Of a stretch of DNA of 64,000 bases, positions 26,404 through 38,973 are shown in pieces. Within the stretch, counting starts at the first letter, position 1. Every line of letters starts with the position of its first letter. This DNA comes from Paraphysoderma sedebokerense (lineage: Eukaryota; Blastocladiomycota; Physodermatomycetes; Physodermatales; Physodermataceae): positions 186,001-250,000 of the forward strand of contig JAHLJZ010000022.1 of the NCBI GenBank assembly GCA_025602915.1. Reading direction: 5' to 3'. The translations under genes and the position numbers were made by a program. The notes beneath the pieces were generated by a model, which was given only the letters and a program-made list of their open reading frames with translations, did not search any database and was not told the DNA's origin.

Positions 26404-27111
26404 CTATCGTTTCTTGCCCTTCTTCTTGGCAATAGTTTCGTCATTCACGAATATACCCTTCTGATTGTACGGTTCAGGCTTCCTGAGTGCCCGAATACTA
26501 GCCGCAAATTGAGTCACTACATTTTTATCGGGCCCATTCAACACAATCATATCCGGTTGCGGCACTTTCACCTCAACATGTTCCGGTATTTTCAATTTGA
26601 TGGTATTTGCAAACCCAAGTTTCAATTGTACCGTATTCTCTTTAGTATCTACTGCTGCCCTATAACCAACACCCACGAGACGCAAATTTACTGTAAATCC
26701 TTCAACAACCCCTTTCACCATATTAGATAATAATGCTCTAGTTGTGCCCCACATAGATTTCTGTTTCGGCAACGAAGGGTAATCGACAGACACCAATAAA
26801 TCGGAAGCATTGGTTTTAGGATTAGGGGTAAGGTCAAGGTGAACGAAAGGTGGAACTGTCAGGTTGAGTGTGGTTTTTGGACCTTTCACAGTTACTGTGT
26901 ATGGTTCTCGAGAGTCTATCGCATGCTTTGAGGGAGGATTTGAATTTGGAGGAACTGATGGATATTGATGCGTCCACGCTACTGTGACTTGCTTAGGGTC
27001 GACACGAATAGTCGCCTTGCCAATGTGGGATGATGAAATTGATGTGGAAGAAAATTTGCGTAGCATTTGCCTGTCACGGAGTATGCATCGATATGCCGAC
27101 GGTGATATCAT
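26404..27111 (-). CDS. MRPL6: Mitochondrial large-subunit ribosomal protein uL6m
   Basis: This is the bacterial-type L6 of the mitochondrial ribosome, in one exon of 235 residues. The N-terminus (MISPSAYRCILRDRQMLRKF) is basic and lacks acidic residues, as expected for a mitochondrial presequence. The core has MWGTTRALLSNMVKGVVEGF, NLRLVGVGYRA and the C-terminal signature RALRKPEPYNQKGIFVNDE, ending in a basic KKKGKKR. The first ATG is at 27111; the open frame begins earlier at a TTG. It is a distinct gene from the cytosolic uL6 at 6.5-7.4 kb. Confidence 0.94.
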   Translation of the reverse strand: MISPSAYRCILRDRQMLRKFSSTSISSSHIGKATIRVDPKQVTVAWTHQYPSVPPNSNPPSKHAIDSREPYTVTVKGPKTTLNLTVPPFVHLDLTPNPKTNASDLLVSVDYPSLPKQKSMWGTTRALLSNMVKGVVEGFTVNLRLVGVGYRAAVDTKENTVQLKLGFANTIKLKIPEHVEVKVPQPDMIVLNGPDKNVVTQFAASIRALRKPEPYNQKGIFVNDETIAKKKGKKR

Positions 27112-27409
27112 GGTGACTATGGAATAACACTTCAAGCTCACCAATTAAGCTCGTAAGATGATATGTCTGTGTACATATGATCACGTGGCCTGTATCCTAG
27201 CAACCCGAACAGGGCTTTGATCGAATTGCTGAATGCTCTTGGCTTTTAACATCAGACTAATAATTTAATAAAAGGTAATATCCACAGTATATAACAGCCT
27301 TTTACATATTTATGCAGTAATGTTAATATAGTTCAGTCTAATTAATAAACAGTAGTTCTCAACTGCCGTCATGAACTCTCATTGCTACATCATGAGTTCA
27401 ATCGTTAAC

Positions 27410-30400
27410 TTACATTCCTGCACCGCCAGCGCCCTGGGACATCTTTCTTTTCGCGAACAGCTGGAATCCTGCTCCCGGTGCAGTCGGAGTGCCAACGTCT
27501 TTCGGATCTTTATGTGCTCCGTGACTGGCGTTCAACCCTCCTCCAGCTCCCCCTCCTATTCCCGCATTCGTGCTGTTACCAAGATGATTTTGAGGATTCA
27601 ATCCTGCCTGTCCTGGCGATTGATTCAGAGAGGACTTGATGCAGTGTTTAACCAATTCTCTTGCTTCCTCTTCTGACCAATCTTTATCTACCGTTTTCAT
27701 ATGATTAAAATGGCTGAAGGAATGGAACGTGCCTTGGGACATGTATCGAGTGGTTGGTGACCTCGGAGAATATGCAACATCAGTTGGACGAGAGGGCATT
27801 GAATCGTATTTCGGTTCTCGCTGAAAACTTGGGCTAGGCATAGGGCTGAAATTAGAATTGTTGTGAGGTCGGTTGGTTGAAACATTGGGGGCGAATGCCG
27901 GAGACGATACAGTCGATTGCGATGTAGACTGCTCACTCATTTCGGTAGCATCCGCGATTTCGCTTGATCTGGTGTGAGCAGGCGACGGTTTTGACAGTCC
28001 TGGAAGATGTACCGGAGGAACTGATGATTGTGTGTTCACAGACATCTCTGATACTGCTGGAGCTTTGTTGGAGTCTTCGGTTTTTTCTTTGCGGCTCGCA
28101 CCTGCTTCTGCTTCTGCGCACCATTTACAGTCTACGCTTGAACATTCCAAACGATCATGAACTTTTCTGACAAGATCCAGTACTTCCTCTTGAGAAGAAA
28201 TGCTCATGTCTGATTCGACGATATCACGACAAATATTCGCGATGGTTGCGAAATCACCCTTAAGTAAACTGAGCTGAAGAAGCAACGAATACGTATAAGG
28301 TGAAACATGACTTGGCACCGCGATACTATGGCCTGCATCGGTGTTGCTGCCGTTATTTTTATTATGCGAGTGAATTGGGATGTGAAATACATGTGTTTTA
28401 GCATGTGGAGCTTTCGCGGTAATTTGACGAAGCTCGGAGTAAATTTCGAACGCTTTATTTGTAAAAATGGCGGAAGCATCGGGAGAACCGCTATTGTGGA
28501 GTCCAGTAATACCGTTGGGTATGGAATTCATCGGTGTGGAGGGCGGGGTCGGTTGGTGTTGGGCTTCCGCATCTGTAACGCCGTGCTGGCCATTGACAGC
28601 CAGAACTCTCGCATTTTCCAAACAGAACTTTAAAATCGGGGTAACCAGATAATCATCTCGAACACCGTGTGGGTTCTCCTTTTTGATGGCTTCATAGATT
28701 CGATTAATCTTAGAAAACCGACTCTGTACTTCAGGAGAATACGCGACAATTTCCAATAATTCATGGATCATTAGAGAAGAAGACGACAATGCAACGTTTG
28801 AACTTCGCAATTCAGGATCAACCTGACAACGCATGTAAACTGCCCAAGCTCTAGCTTCCCATTTTAATTGCCATTCTTTAAGTAGCTCTACGTTTGTTGT
28901 ATCAATGTCTTGCGGATAGAAGAATGCATGTCGACAAATTGAAACAACAATTGGCGGCGAGTTTCGATTAACATGTGTCATCGACTCATAAATTTTCCAT
29001 CCGTACTCATATTGTTGGTAAGTCAGACATACTTCCATCATGGCGTTATCTAAATCGAGTAAAATTGCAGGGGACTCGTTGTGTTGAGCTCTTGTTCCTT
29101 CATATGTGATTAAACAGTCTGTCCACCGGACACTTTTGACTTGTCCTTGATAATAGAGCCATAGCGCTTGCTTTTCCGCTTCAGATACGTTTGCTGTATG
29201 TAGGGGAGTGAGATATTTTGAGGACGCAGAACTTTCAGCTGGCCTACTGCTAACTTCTATTTGAGATTGTCCATAGCTGCGAAGGTATCGTTCCGCTAAG
29301 GTAATTGAACGGGGGCGAGTTTGAAGACACATTGCAATAGCAAGTTTATACTCGCTGGTGGTCCAATTTTCTTGACCGTAGGCCCGCAAAACTTTAAGCG
29401 CACTGATTTTGGAATGTGAGAAATTGATTGGTCAAGGAAAGGACGGTAAAAACATGAATGAAGGCATTAGTTTGGTCATAAATACACTTCAGGTAAGGAA
29501 ATAAGTTACCGAGTCGGTTCATTTCGGGAGCTGAACTTTTCAGCTAGCACTCGATAAGTTTCGTTCTAAGAGAGATTCTTAATAAGCAATTTTCCAGAAG
29601 AATTGTTTCAGAAAAGTAGTATTTACCTCTAGCCTTACACCAGCTTGGATGATCTTTTCATACAATTTAAATGTCACACTCTTTTTTTCTTCTGGTTCAA
29701 ACTTTTCAAACGGGTCGTCATCATCCGCGACTATTCTCTTAGTTTCCTTTGTGCCTTTGCCGTGACCTTGCGTTGTGTCGGCAACCAAACCGGGGGCTTT
29801 ATCGGTCTCTTTTTGAACATTAGCTTCACTTGTAACTACCTTATTTAGTTCCGTACTTGGCGTTTCATTTGTGTTCTCTTTCGTTTTTTCTTTTTCTTCG
29901 ACATTCTTGGTGGATTTGAGTCCATCACCTAAATCTGTTTCGCTCGGAGATGGCTTTATCCCTGGTCCACACTCTGCCTTTGCCAACTCTCTGATGATTT
30001 TTTCAACTTCGGTGTCAACCTCATCCACCGGGTTCTCACCTTTATTGTTCTTCATAACTTCTTTTTGATTTTCGGAGTTCCGTTTTTCTTCAAACAAGTC
30101 TTCACTGGTCCACCTACTTAACACGTTGTCGATGTCACCTTGAATAAAGGCAACCAATAATTTTGAATACAGAGTACTCAAACTGGCATCGAAATTCGAC
30201 AACTCTTGCTCTTTCAAAGCTTTGTAGATTGTGTGATGGACTAGTTGTAGATTATCTTGGGCAATAAAATCTGTAATTTGACTCGCTAAAACTGAATTGG
30301 CACGTTTTCGGAGATCTTCGAGTGCTTGTGGTTGAGAGGATGAGGGATTAGGATTACTGGCGGCATTACTTGAGGTGTTTACAGACGAAACACCTTCTTT

Positions 30401-30883
30401 ATGTTTTGTAACAATGTGAGGGGGAGAATTGGGTGACTTCTCGGCTATAAAAATCCAAGCCGGGAATTTTTCGTGAAACCAGTCGTCGCGTTGTTAATGT
30501 CCGGAGATTGAGAGAAACATTTGAATGCAGCGAAAATTACCTTTACTAATATCACTTTGCTCTTTCTTTGAATTATCTTTAATATTATTGATTTCAGGTG
30601 AAATGATATCGGCTAGATTCAACAGAGCATCGGCTAATTCAAAGTTCTCTATTAACGCAGAGTTCCTTCGAGACAAGGGTTTTGGATGTGTCGTGGCACC
30701 AGAAGATGGGTTGCTAATGACAACGTCTTTCATATTGAGGGACTGTGATGATTGAGCTATGGAGGAGCCAGAGGAAATGTCTGAATGTCCACTGTGTAAA
30801 GGCTGTTGGGGGACGGTAGATGATAAAGATGAATTCGGAGGGGAGGTTGTTGCAAGTTGTGAGGAAAAAGCTTTGTTTTCCAT
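27410..30883 (-). CDS. Large alpha-helical (TPR/PPR-like) protein with disordered termini, unassigned
   Basis: A multi-exon gene running from MENKAFSSQ to GAGGAGM. Junctions that I could place join SDISK to AEKSPNSPP, GVRLE to NETYRVLAEKFS, and NEPTR to ALKVLRAYGQ. The N-terminal third is Ser/Thr/Glu-rich and disordered. The centre is helical with tetratrico-like pairs, such as NAMMEVCLTYQQYEYGWKIY, PPIVVSICRHAFFYP and WEARAWAVYMRCQVDPEL. The C-terminus is Ser/Pro/Gly-rich. I do not recognise the family and found no catalytic motif. A scaffold or RNA-related role is possible for this repeat type but is speculation. The length is about 1,000 residues. Confidence 0.7.
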
Positions 30884-31500
30884 CTAACGCAGCGAAATTG
30901 GGAACTGGAGTGAGGAGGGAGGATATCGATTTCAGGGAGCGAGTGCGTTCAAATATTGCAGAGAGGGAACGGATATTTGAATACGACTTTTCCGTGACTC
31001 GAGGATCGTGCCAGCTAGAACAATATCGCAGGGACCGAGAGGATGATAATTTTATTCCTTTCCGTCGGACTCAACAGTCTGACGTCAGACGTCCTAGAAC
31101 AGGACAACCCAATTTTTGTACTAGCAAGGATATGCGTTTATATTATATTGACGAGTGATATGGAACGAATGCCATCGCAAGCTTAGAGTTCAACCAACCA
31201 AGAGTGCGTCTTCGGCTGATCTCTATGCATAATCAACCGTGATGCAAAATTTCCGAACTCAAATTTGTCATATCAATTGATGTACCGCAGCAAAACGGCT
31301 CCAAAGAATATTTTAGCAAAGATGTGACTCAAACGATATTCCAGTCTCCACCCAATACTTCAATATATTTCTTCGCGTTCACTGGGAAATTTCATCTTGA
31401 ACTCGGATAATAATTTTTTGCTCTGCTTGTTATACAGAAGACAAGACTATCTGTCGTCACCCCATAATTACAGCCTTATTATGTCAAACAACATTTAGAT
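30884..31500. other. Intergenic region
   Basis: About 620 bp between the helical-repeat gene start and the MTAP stop. A plus-strand frame (30820-31158) overlaps the neighbouring coding exon and looks like a shadow. No other feature is seen. Confidence 0.45.
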
Positions 31501-32576
31501 TTAAAAATATCCGCGGAGAAGATAATCTATTTTGGCTTCAGTCTCCGGGTTCCTTTTTTCCTTGGATGTAATGCAGGCGAATTTCATACTGCCTTTTAAT
31601 CCATTCCAAAAGCTCTTGCCATTGAATGAGTCTTCCTTGACAACCTTTTCCAGATCAGGGATGATACTCAATACCATTCTTTTTGCGTTTTCCGAATTTG
31701 CGTGCAAATTTTCCATGACAGTTTCGACAGTTACAGCTTCTTCATCTTCCCTCCATGCGTCATAATCAGTACTCATACAAACCATAGCATACGCTATTTC
31801 GGCTTCTCTAGCTAGTTTTGATTCTGGGATGGCACTCATATTAATAATATCAGCGCCCCACGTTCGATACAAATTAGATTCTGCACGGGTAGAAAATGCC
31901 GGCCCCTCCATACAAACCAGTGTTTTGTCGGTATGTAATGTACAGTTTTGTAGAATATCGGCGTGATTGGATAAAAGTCGGACAAGAGGGACGTGGAATG
32001 GATCGCCAAACATGGCATGAGCGGCAAAGCCATTTTCAAAAAAAGTACTGTTGGAAAAATGTGTGCCCGGTCAATACCAATCGGAGTGCAAATATGTGCT
32101 GTCAGTATTACATCTAGCAATCGTACCTTGGTCTAATGCCTTTTGTCCTATCAATAGCCTGCATTGGAATAACAAAATCCCTAGGCTTGATTTCTTCTCT
32201 CAAACTACCAACAGCACTGAAAGCCACTATTACTTCAACGCCAATGCTTTTCAAGGCAGCGATATTTGCTCTATTTGGAATTTCCGACGGATTGTACACA
32301 TGTCCTTTGCCGTGACGAGCCAAAAACGCAATCTTGGTTTTCGAAGGTGTTTCGCAAATGAGTATCTCAGATGAAGGAAAACCCCATGGCGTGTTAGGAA
32401 AAACGTTCGCAATATGCGTGAGATTATCAAGATGGTATAATCCTGTATTATAAAATTAGAATCTCAGCGAATGGACGAGTGAAGAAACCTGGGTACGGCA
32501 GCAAATTAAAAAGTAAACCTTTACCTGAACCACCGATGACAGCAATTTTCACGTCTTTAAAATCAGGAGGACTCAT
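31501..32576 (-). CDS. MTAP: S-methyl-5'-thioadenosine phosphorylase
   Basis: The enzyme splits 5'-methylthioadenosine with phosphate into adenine and 5-methylthioribose-1-phosphate, the first step of the methionine salvage pathway. Three exons (32525-32576, 32127-32442, 31501-32047) join to 304 residues. Motifs are [74 protein letters not shown], and [20 protein letters not shown] with [13 protein letters not shown]. These are the phosphate- and nucleoside-binding blocks of the family. The first junction splits the Gly of GGSGLYH, and the second joins IRP to [13 protein letters not shown]. The gene is divergent from adenosine kinase, with 233 bp between the start codons. Confidence 0.95.
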
Positions 32577-34053
<1,477 letters not shown>

Positions 34054-34506
34054 ATATGTCTGGACTAATGTACGACTGATTGTTGATCTATTTGTTTTGA
34101 ATATCTATGTACTCTGTATTTATAAGAATATGGAAGAATGTAGAATAATACAACGATGTAACATGCATGAAAGAAGAGGCTACTTTAGATTTGACATTTT
34201 TGGTGTTCGCAGTGATACATTGGAATATACGTACTGTTTGCAGCAATGGTCAATAAGAGCGCTTGCAACTTTCTGCTTTCAATTAATTTATTTTAACAAA
34301 TTATTTATGAAATCAAGTTATGCGGAGATTGATCATTTGGTTCGACTGTCCAGTAGCCGATATTGATTCCATTCTCCCCTTCATATGCTTCTCGTGATAA
34401 TTGTCCAATGATTGATCCGTATCAACGGCAATTAAATACAACATCCGCCCTTTATTGAGAGTCACACCTTGAAACCAACAATGTTCTAGTTTTCAAAAGT
34501 TATGTT
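34054..34506. other. Intergenic region between convergent genes
   Basis: About 450 bp, AT-rich, holding the 3' ends of adenosine kinase (plus) and a PAP2 phosphatase (minus). The open frame at 33950-34366 partly overlaps the kinase and is a shadow. No other feature is seen. Confidence 0.5.
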
Positions 34507-35927
34507 CTAAACATCCCTTCTGTCTGTGACAACAGCTTGTAACCCCACACTTTCACTGCCTCTTCTGTCATCCCTACTATCATTACCAGAGGAAATCAAA
34601 GGTATAGAAGACGGCAACACCTCTTCAATTTCGCTGATTCTATATGGCACTTTACATTCGTTGCAGAGTAAAGTGGGATAAAAGAATCTGTATGTGCCGA
34701 ATGCAAAAATTAAACCGATGAGACCACCGACGAAAACATCTTGATAGTGATGTCTGTAGTCTGTCGTTCTCTATTTAATATAAAAGTGAGCAGGATTTAG
34801 TGTTATGCCCATTTGTCTTGAAAGAATGAATCAACATTTAGACTCCGAGTACCACAAACATACCGAAATAGCTATCAAAAACGCTCCAAAAATGGGAAGC
34901 ATCGTGACTGCGACTTTCCATGAATGTCTTCTTACATCAACATATGCTTTCAATGCACCAGCAAGATAAAAAGCCAGAAACGATAATCCTGCAAAAGAGA
35001 ACGATGCATGGCCGGATGGAAAGGATTTACGACCTTCGATGATGACAGCAGGATCACCCGTACAGGTGGCCTCAGAAGAGGATTCGATTTGTTGCGGCTA
35101 CAATGAAGCATTGAGAAAAATGCAATTAGGATTTGAAAGAGCCAGTAAAGAGATTTGCCAATGCTGGAAAGACTGCGTTGCTCACTTACTTTGCAGCGGG
35201 CCAAGAAATCTGGTCGTAGTCGACCTGCACTGATTTTGATGATATGTGTGAGGAGGATGGTAGACACACATGCCAATAACAGGGCTAGATTGATAATACA
35301 GGAGACATGAAGAATATCCAGTTAGATGCATAGCTCGAGGAAATTCCATCTTCATATGGCTTAAGTTTAACGGGTGGATCTCGTACGAACCATTTACTGC
35401 TATCGGCATCTCCTTTAAATAATTTCCTTTCTTAATAAATATCGAAATCAATATAACTGAAATAAGAGGAATGATCCCGGCATAGAGCTATTCAAGGGGA
35501 CAAGGAAGAAATCGTCGTCAGTAATTGTATTTTCACTGCCCATTCATTGTTTTGCCTGAAAGTAACATCTACTCCAGTGTACAACCAAAAAATATCAATA
35601 GGTCCGAAACAATACATACAATCAACATCGACTCCGGGACTGTATCTTTGTCTTTGTACGGGTACCGGATGGTATCATCGTCTGTGAAGAATTTTCTGTG
35701 CGCATAACGTATTATTCGAAGGAAGCGACAGTCAAAAACAAATTGTAAGCATTTTCGTCCAATTCTTCGATACAAAGAGAAAGGTCCCGAATCAGGTAAG
35801 AACATATCAAACAAAATTACCTTTCAAATGGTGGAATCCTGTCAACTAAATATGCTGCCGCCGCCAAGACAATGACCACCAGAAAATCGATGATAATGAC
35901 TTTAGTCAAAGAGTTTAGCGCCTTCAT
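34507..35927 (-). CDS. PAP2-type lipid phosphate phosphatase (paralogue 1)
   Basis: A membrane phosphatase of the LPP/DPP1 family, which removes phosphate from phosphatidic acid, diacylglycerol pyrophosphate and related lipids. It starts MKALNSLTKVIIIDFLVVIV and continues FFTDDDTIRYPYKDKDTVPE after the first intron. The catalytic motifs are all present: C1 KISAGRLRPDF, C2 GRKSFPSGHASFSFAGL, and C3 SRTTDYRHHYQDVF with His and Asp, assembled across an intron between Ser and Arg. Six hydrophobic helices fit the family. The C-terminus (KVPYRISEIEE onward, ending TDRRDV) is polar. About six short introns interrupt the gene. A close paralogue lies 7 kb away on the same strand. Confidence 0.9.
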
Positions 35928-36084
35928 ATCTATTTTATATCTTAATATGGAGCGAAGCAGATGTACAGGACATATACCAATTTAAAGAAGACGGTCGTCA
36001 CTGTCGATTAGAGAGGCGGCTAGGACAGTCGGCAGTCGGCCTCAGTAAAACGAATCATTCCGGAGACGACGGGTAATTGGTGCA

Positions 36085-36355
36085 ATGGGGACAATACCGT
36101 CTATATTTAGAACAATATGGGTTACTGGCATTGTTCCTGGGTAAGCATATCTTGAGGCACGACTTAATTTTATTCGAATCAACGATGGTCATTTGATAAA
36201 AATAACCCAGCACTGATCGAAAACTCTTTCTGTTCCTTTATGGCTTTGTGATGGAATTCGCGAATATTGCAGAGCAGAATGAATCCAGTGACGTCACTCT
36301 TAAACATGTAATTTTATTGACCTTCGTCATGGAAGAATGCGACATTGCATTGTAA
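36085..36355 (+). CDS. Possible small two-exon protein (66 residues)
   Basis: Exon 1, 36085-36140, starts MGTIPSIFRTIWVTGIVPG. It joins at a good GTAAGC donor to an AACCCAG acceptor (intron 36141-36210), and the frame then runs to a TAA at 36353-36355. The protein has a hydrophobic N-terminal half with LFLFLYGFVMEFANIAEQN and an acidic end. It lies 158 bp from the divergent start of the lipid phosphatase. No family is recognised; splice signals and frame continuity are the only support. Confidence 0.35.
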
Positions 36356-36431
36356 AAACAATTTAGACCCAGAGAAACACCCAATCTTTTCCGTATTTCT
36401 CTCATACTATACATTTACATATTCCTCACAG

Positions 36432-37034
36432 ATGACTGTCTTGGTCAAATTCATTTTTATAGTCTCATTCAGCGTGACCGTTTTTCAATGTTGCCTCCAG
36501 CCAGTATTATCACTCCCGGTCACACCTTCCGCCAATTGTATAGGCATTGAGAAGCCCTTAAATTGTCAACAGCATGTAGATAAGTTGGAACAGCTGCAGA
36601 AACAGACGCAAAATCTCCAGCCCGACTCAGCTGATTCAGACCAAAAACGTCAATTACCGACTACGCTCTCATCCGTAACTTCGCAAGTTCAGATTTCCAC
36701 AGAACATATCTCTGCTTCTAACGATGCTTATCGTTCAAATCCTATCTCGGGTACTACATCCCACAGTGACGAAATAGCGGAAACTTCAAAGCACCCCCCA
36801 GATCATCCTCCACCGCCGTATTATCCGTACCCACCACCTCGCAAACATCGCTCTTTATCTTCAATATATAGTCTATTCGTGATGCTGTGGATGTTCTTGG
36901 TCTTCCTGGTAATTTGTGGTCCCTGTTGTCTATGCTGTTTGTTACCGTGCGTCGCCATTGGGGATTCCATGTCAGGATGGGATAATTGGAACTCGTATAC
37001 GGCCAGTTGGAGAGGCTACGCGCCCGTAAGATAG
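36432..37034 (+). CDS. Secretory-pathway membrane protein with Pro-rich stalk and Cys-rich helix
   Basis: A single exon of 200 residues. The ATG at 36432 opens a signal peptide, MTVLVKFIFIVSFSVTVFQ. A Ser/Thr/Gln-rich ectodomain follows, then a proline stretch (DHPPPPYYPYPPPRKHRS, containing a PPxY-type WW-binding motif) and one transmembrane helix, SIYSLFVMLWMFLVFLVI. The helix runs directly into a cysteine cluster (CGPCCLCCLLPC) suited to palmitoylation. The tail is Trp/Gly-rich (WDNWNSYTASWRGY). No named family is recognised. Membrane location and orientation are inferred. Confidence 0.65.
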   Translation: MTVLVKFIFIVSFSVTVFQCCLQPVLSLPVTPSANCIGIEKPLNCQQHVDKLEQLQKQTQNLQPDSADSDQKRQLPTTLSSVTSQVQISTEHISASNDAYRSNPISGTTSHSDEIAETSKHPPDHPPPPYYPYPPPRKHRSLSSIYSLFVMLWMFLVFLVICGPCCLCCLLPCVAIGDSMSGWDNWNSYTASWRGYAPVR

Positions 37035-37471
37035 CAATGTAGAGAACACTTAAGAATTTTATATTCCGTTAGTGTTGTAGACGGGAATGATGTCTTCTTC
37101 TAGGGGGCGAAAGCAGGTTATGAGTTACCGTGCATTCGGTTATCCACTCGCATTGTAATTACATTCATCGTAATTGAATGAATATAATATTCAAGCAACA
37201 AAAATTTATTTGTGTATAAAACAACAAGAACATCCGGGGAAATCCTGATTTTTCTGCGGCGGTTTCTATTCGTTCATAACCATAAAAATACAAAAGACAG
37301 GAGACAGACGACTACAATTTTTCGGTTTCATGGAAGCGTGTAACGTTCTCTACCGTTCCGTAAACATCTGTACTTGAAGTCTCTAACCCTATATCTGGAT
37401 CAATGTGAGAAAAATAATGATGATCCACTTTTTACGCAATATATAGTGTCAGCCAAGTACAATTACACTTT
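37035..37471. other. Intergenic region
   Basis: About 440 bp. I see no gene here. It should contain the 3' flank of the Pro/Cys-rich protein gene and the promoter of the C1q-like gene. Confidence 0.45.
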
Positions 37472-38123
37472 ATGGATGCACGAATTCAATCTTTTCTAAT
37501 TTCGTTCCTTTTCAGTACATTCCTTCTGACCAACTGCTCAGTTCTTTCATTAGTTGCTTTCAGTAATGAGACAATTCTGATTAATGGGAATGTTGAAGTT
37601 GCAGGTTTGAACAGAAATGCTGTCTTCCTTACATGATTTTCGCTCCTGACTTCCCAACTTTCTTTGTGTAGGCCGCGTTGTTGCACAGAGACCAGAAGTT
37701 TTATCTTATTACACGGTTGGCTTCACATCAAATGTGAATAATTGGTCAACTATTGTTTTCAACCAACTGGATTTCAACACTTTCTTAGTTTCTAACGTAT
37801 TCAATACAACTAATGGCGTTTTTACTGTCCCATACAATGGAATCTACCGTATTGGTGCTCAAGGATTGGTCCCATCGTCAGCCGGCTCCACCGCTGATGT
37901 CAGAATTGCACTCATGCTCTCCATTAATGGAACAAACTCTTACTCTGGTGGGGGCCAACTGTCCGGAGTAGATACGCCTATGCCGGCCTACAATGTGATG
38001 GTTAGCTTGCTCAAGGATCAGAAAGTAGAGTTAAAAGTGTACAGTCCGATGGAAGTATCGTTCGGAAGGGGAAGTAAAGATGTCGCGTATTTCTTTCAGT
38101 TAGAATATCTGGGTGGCATGTGA
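37472..38123 (+). CDS. Secreted C1q/TNF-like domain protein
   Basis: Two exons (37472-37604, 37672-38123) give 194 residues. A signal peptide (MDARIQSFLISFLFSTFLLT) precedes a jelly-roll domain with the C1q pattern. The core reads WSTIVFNQLDFNTF, then NGVFTVPYNGIYRIGAQG (the hallmark GxFxxPxxGxY strand) and IALMLSINGTNSYSGGGQLS. It continues with VSLLKDQKVELKVYSPMEVS and ends AYFFQLEYLGG, like the terminal FSGFLL strand of C1q. C1q-like domains are common in animals and in some bacterial spore or surface proteins, and rare in fungi. No collagen stalk is present. Function is unknown; a secreted, possibly trimeric, binding protein is inferred. Confidence 0.75.
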
Positions 38124-38973
38124 TAATAGCAAAGGGAAACACTCGATTGGAAAACCTCTTAAACAAATTGTAATGAGTAATACCAGAAATGTTTCCCTCG
38201 TTAATTGATAATTACATATTATAAACTGCTGTGCGATATTCCTTTGGCGGTGATTTCACGATTTGTATAAAGCGAACTGTCCGAACTTATTTAGCATCGC
38301 GCCCTATGAATCTTCCGCATTAGCTTACCTTCGCTTCAATTACATAGAGAAGTTTCAAAACATTTGAATAGTAAATAACTTGGAAAATCTACAGGTATCA
38401 TAGGGAAGACTATGCACACACGCAAAAATAGACCAAATGGGTATCTCCCGCCAGATAAATTGTTTGGCATCGGTTTCCCTCGAATTGACCATAAACGCAC
38501 TATGTGATACCCTTATCTGGAAAGAAACTGTAGCGTCGTTAGAATACTTGTTATATTCAAAGTGCATAACCAAGTCTTCCGGTTTAATTGCACGTGACCG
38601 CGAAAAAGACTCTCCTGAGTCCATCTCCTGAATAAAGAAGCCTGGAAGCCCGACTGCCCGAGGCCAGATTCTCGAGGCTGAATTTCTCCGGAATTATGAA
38701 TACCAGATTGTTTAAAAGTTATGTAAATGATATATGTATTATTTATACATGTCAAGTCGCGCGTCTCCCGGTATGCTACATATATCCAACTTTTCATGAA
38801 TTCTCGTAGTGTTCGTGTAACTTGTGTCTTGTATTTTGGACCGAGGGGTCCCAGGTTCCGAGGGGCATAAAGGTGGGGCGGGCCGCGGGATTTGAAAAAT
38901 TCGTTGATGTTTCTCAGTCTTACAGTATTTCATTACTGTGCTAGTTCCCAGAAGTTCAACAAAGGCAGCAACC
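38124..38973. other. Intergenic region
   Basis: About 850 bp with no convincing gene. Minus-strand frames at 38355-39062 have no motif and overlap the next coding region. A GC-rich patch lies at about 38845-38890. Confidence 0.45.

Noticed and set aside
28307-28652. Plus-strand frames inside the helical-repeat gene
   Set aside because: They lie antisense to a long coding exon with clear codon structure and have no independent motif.
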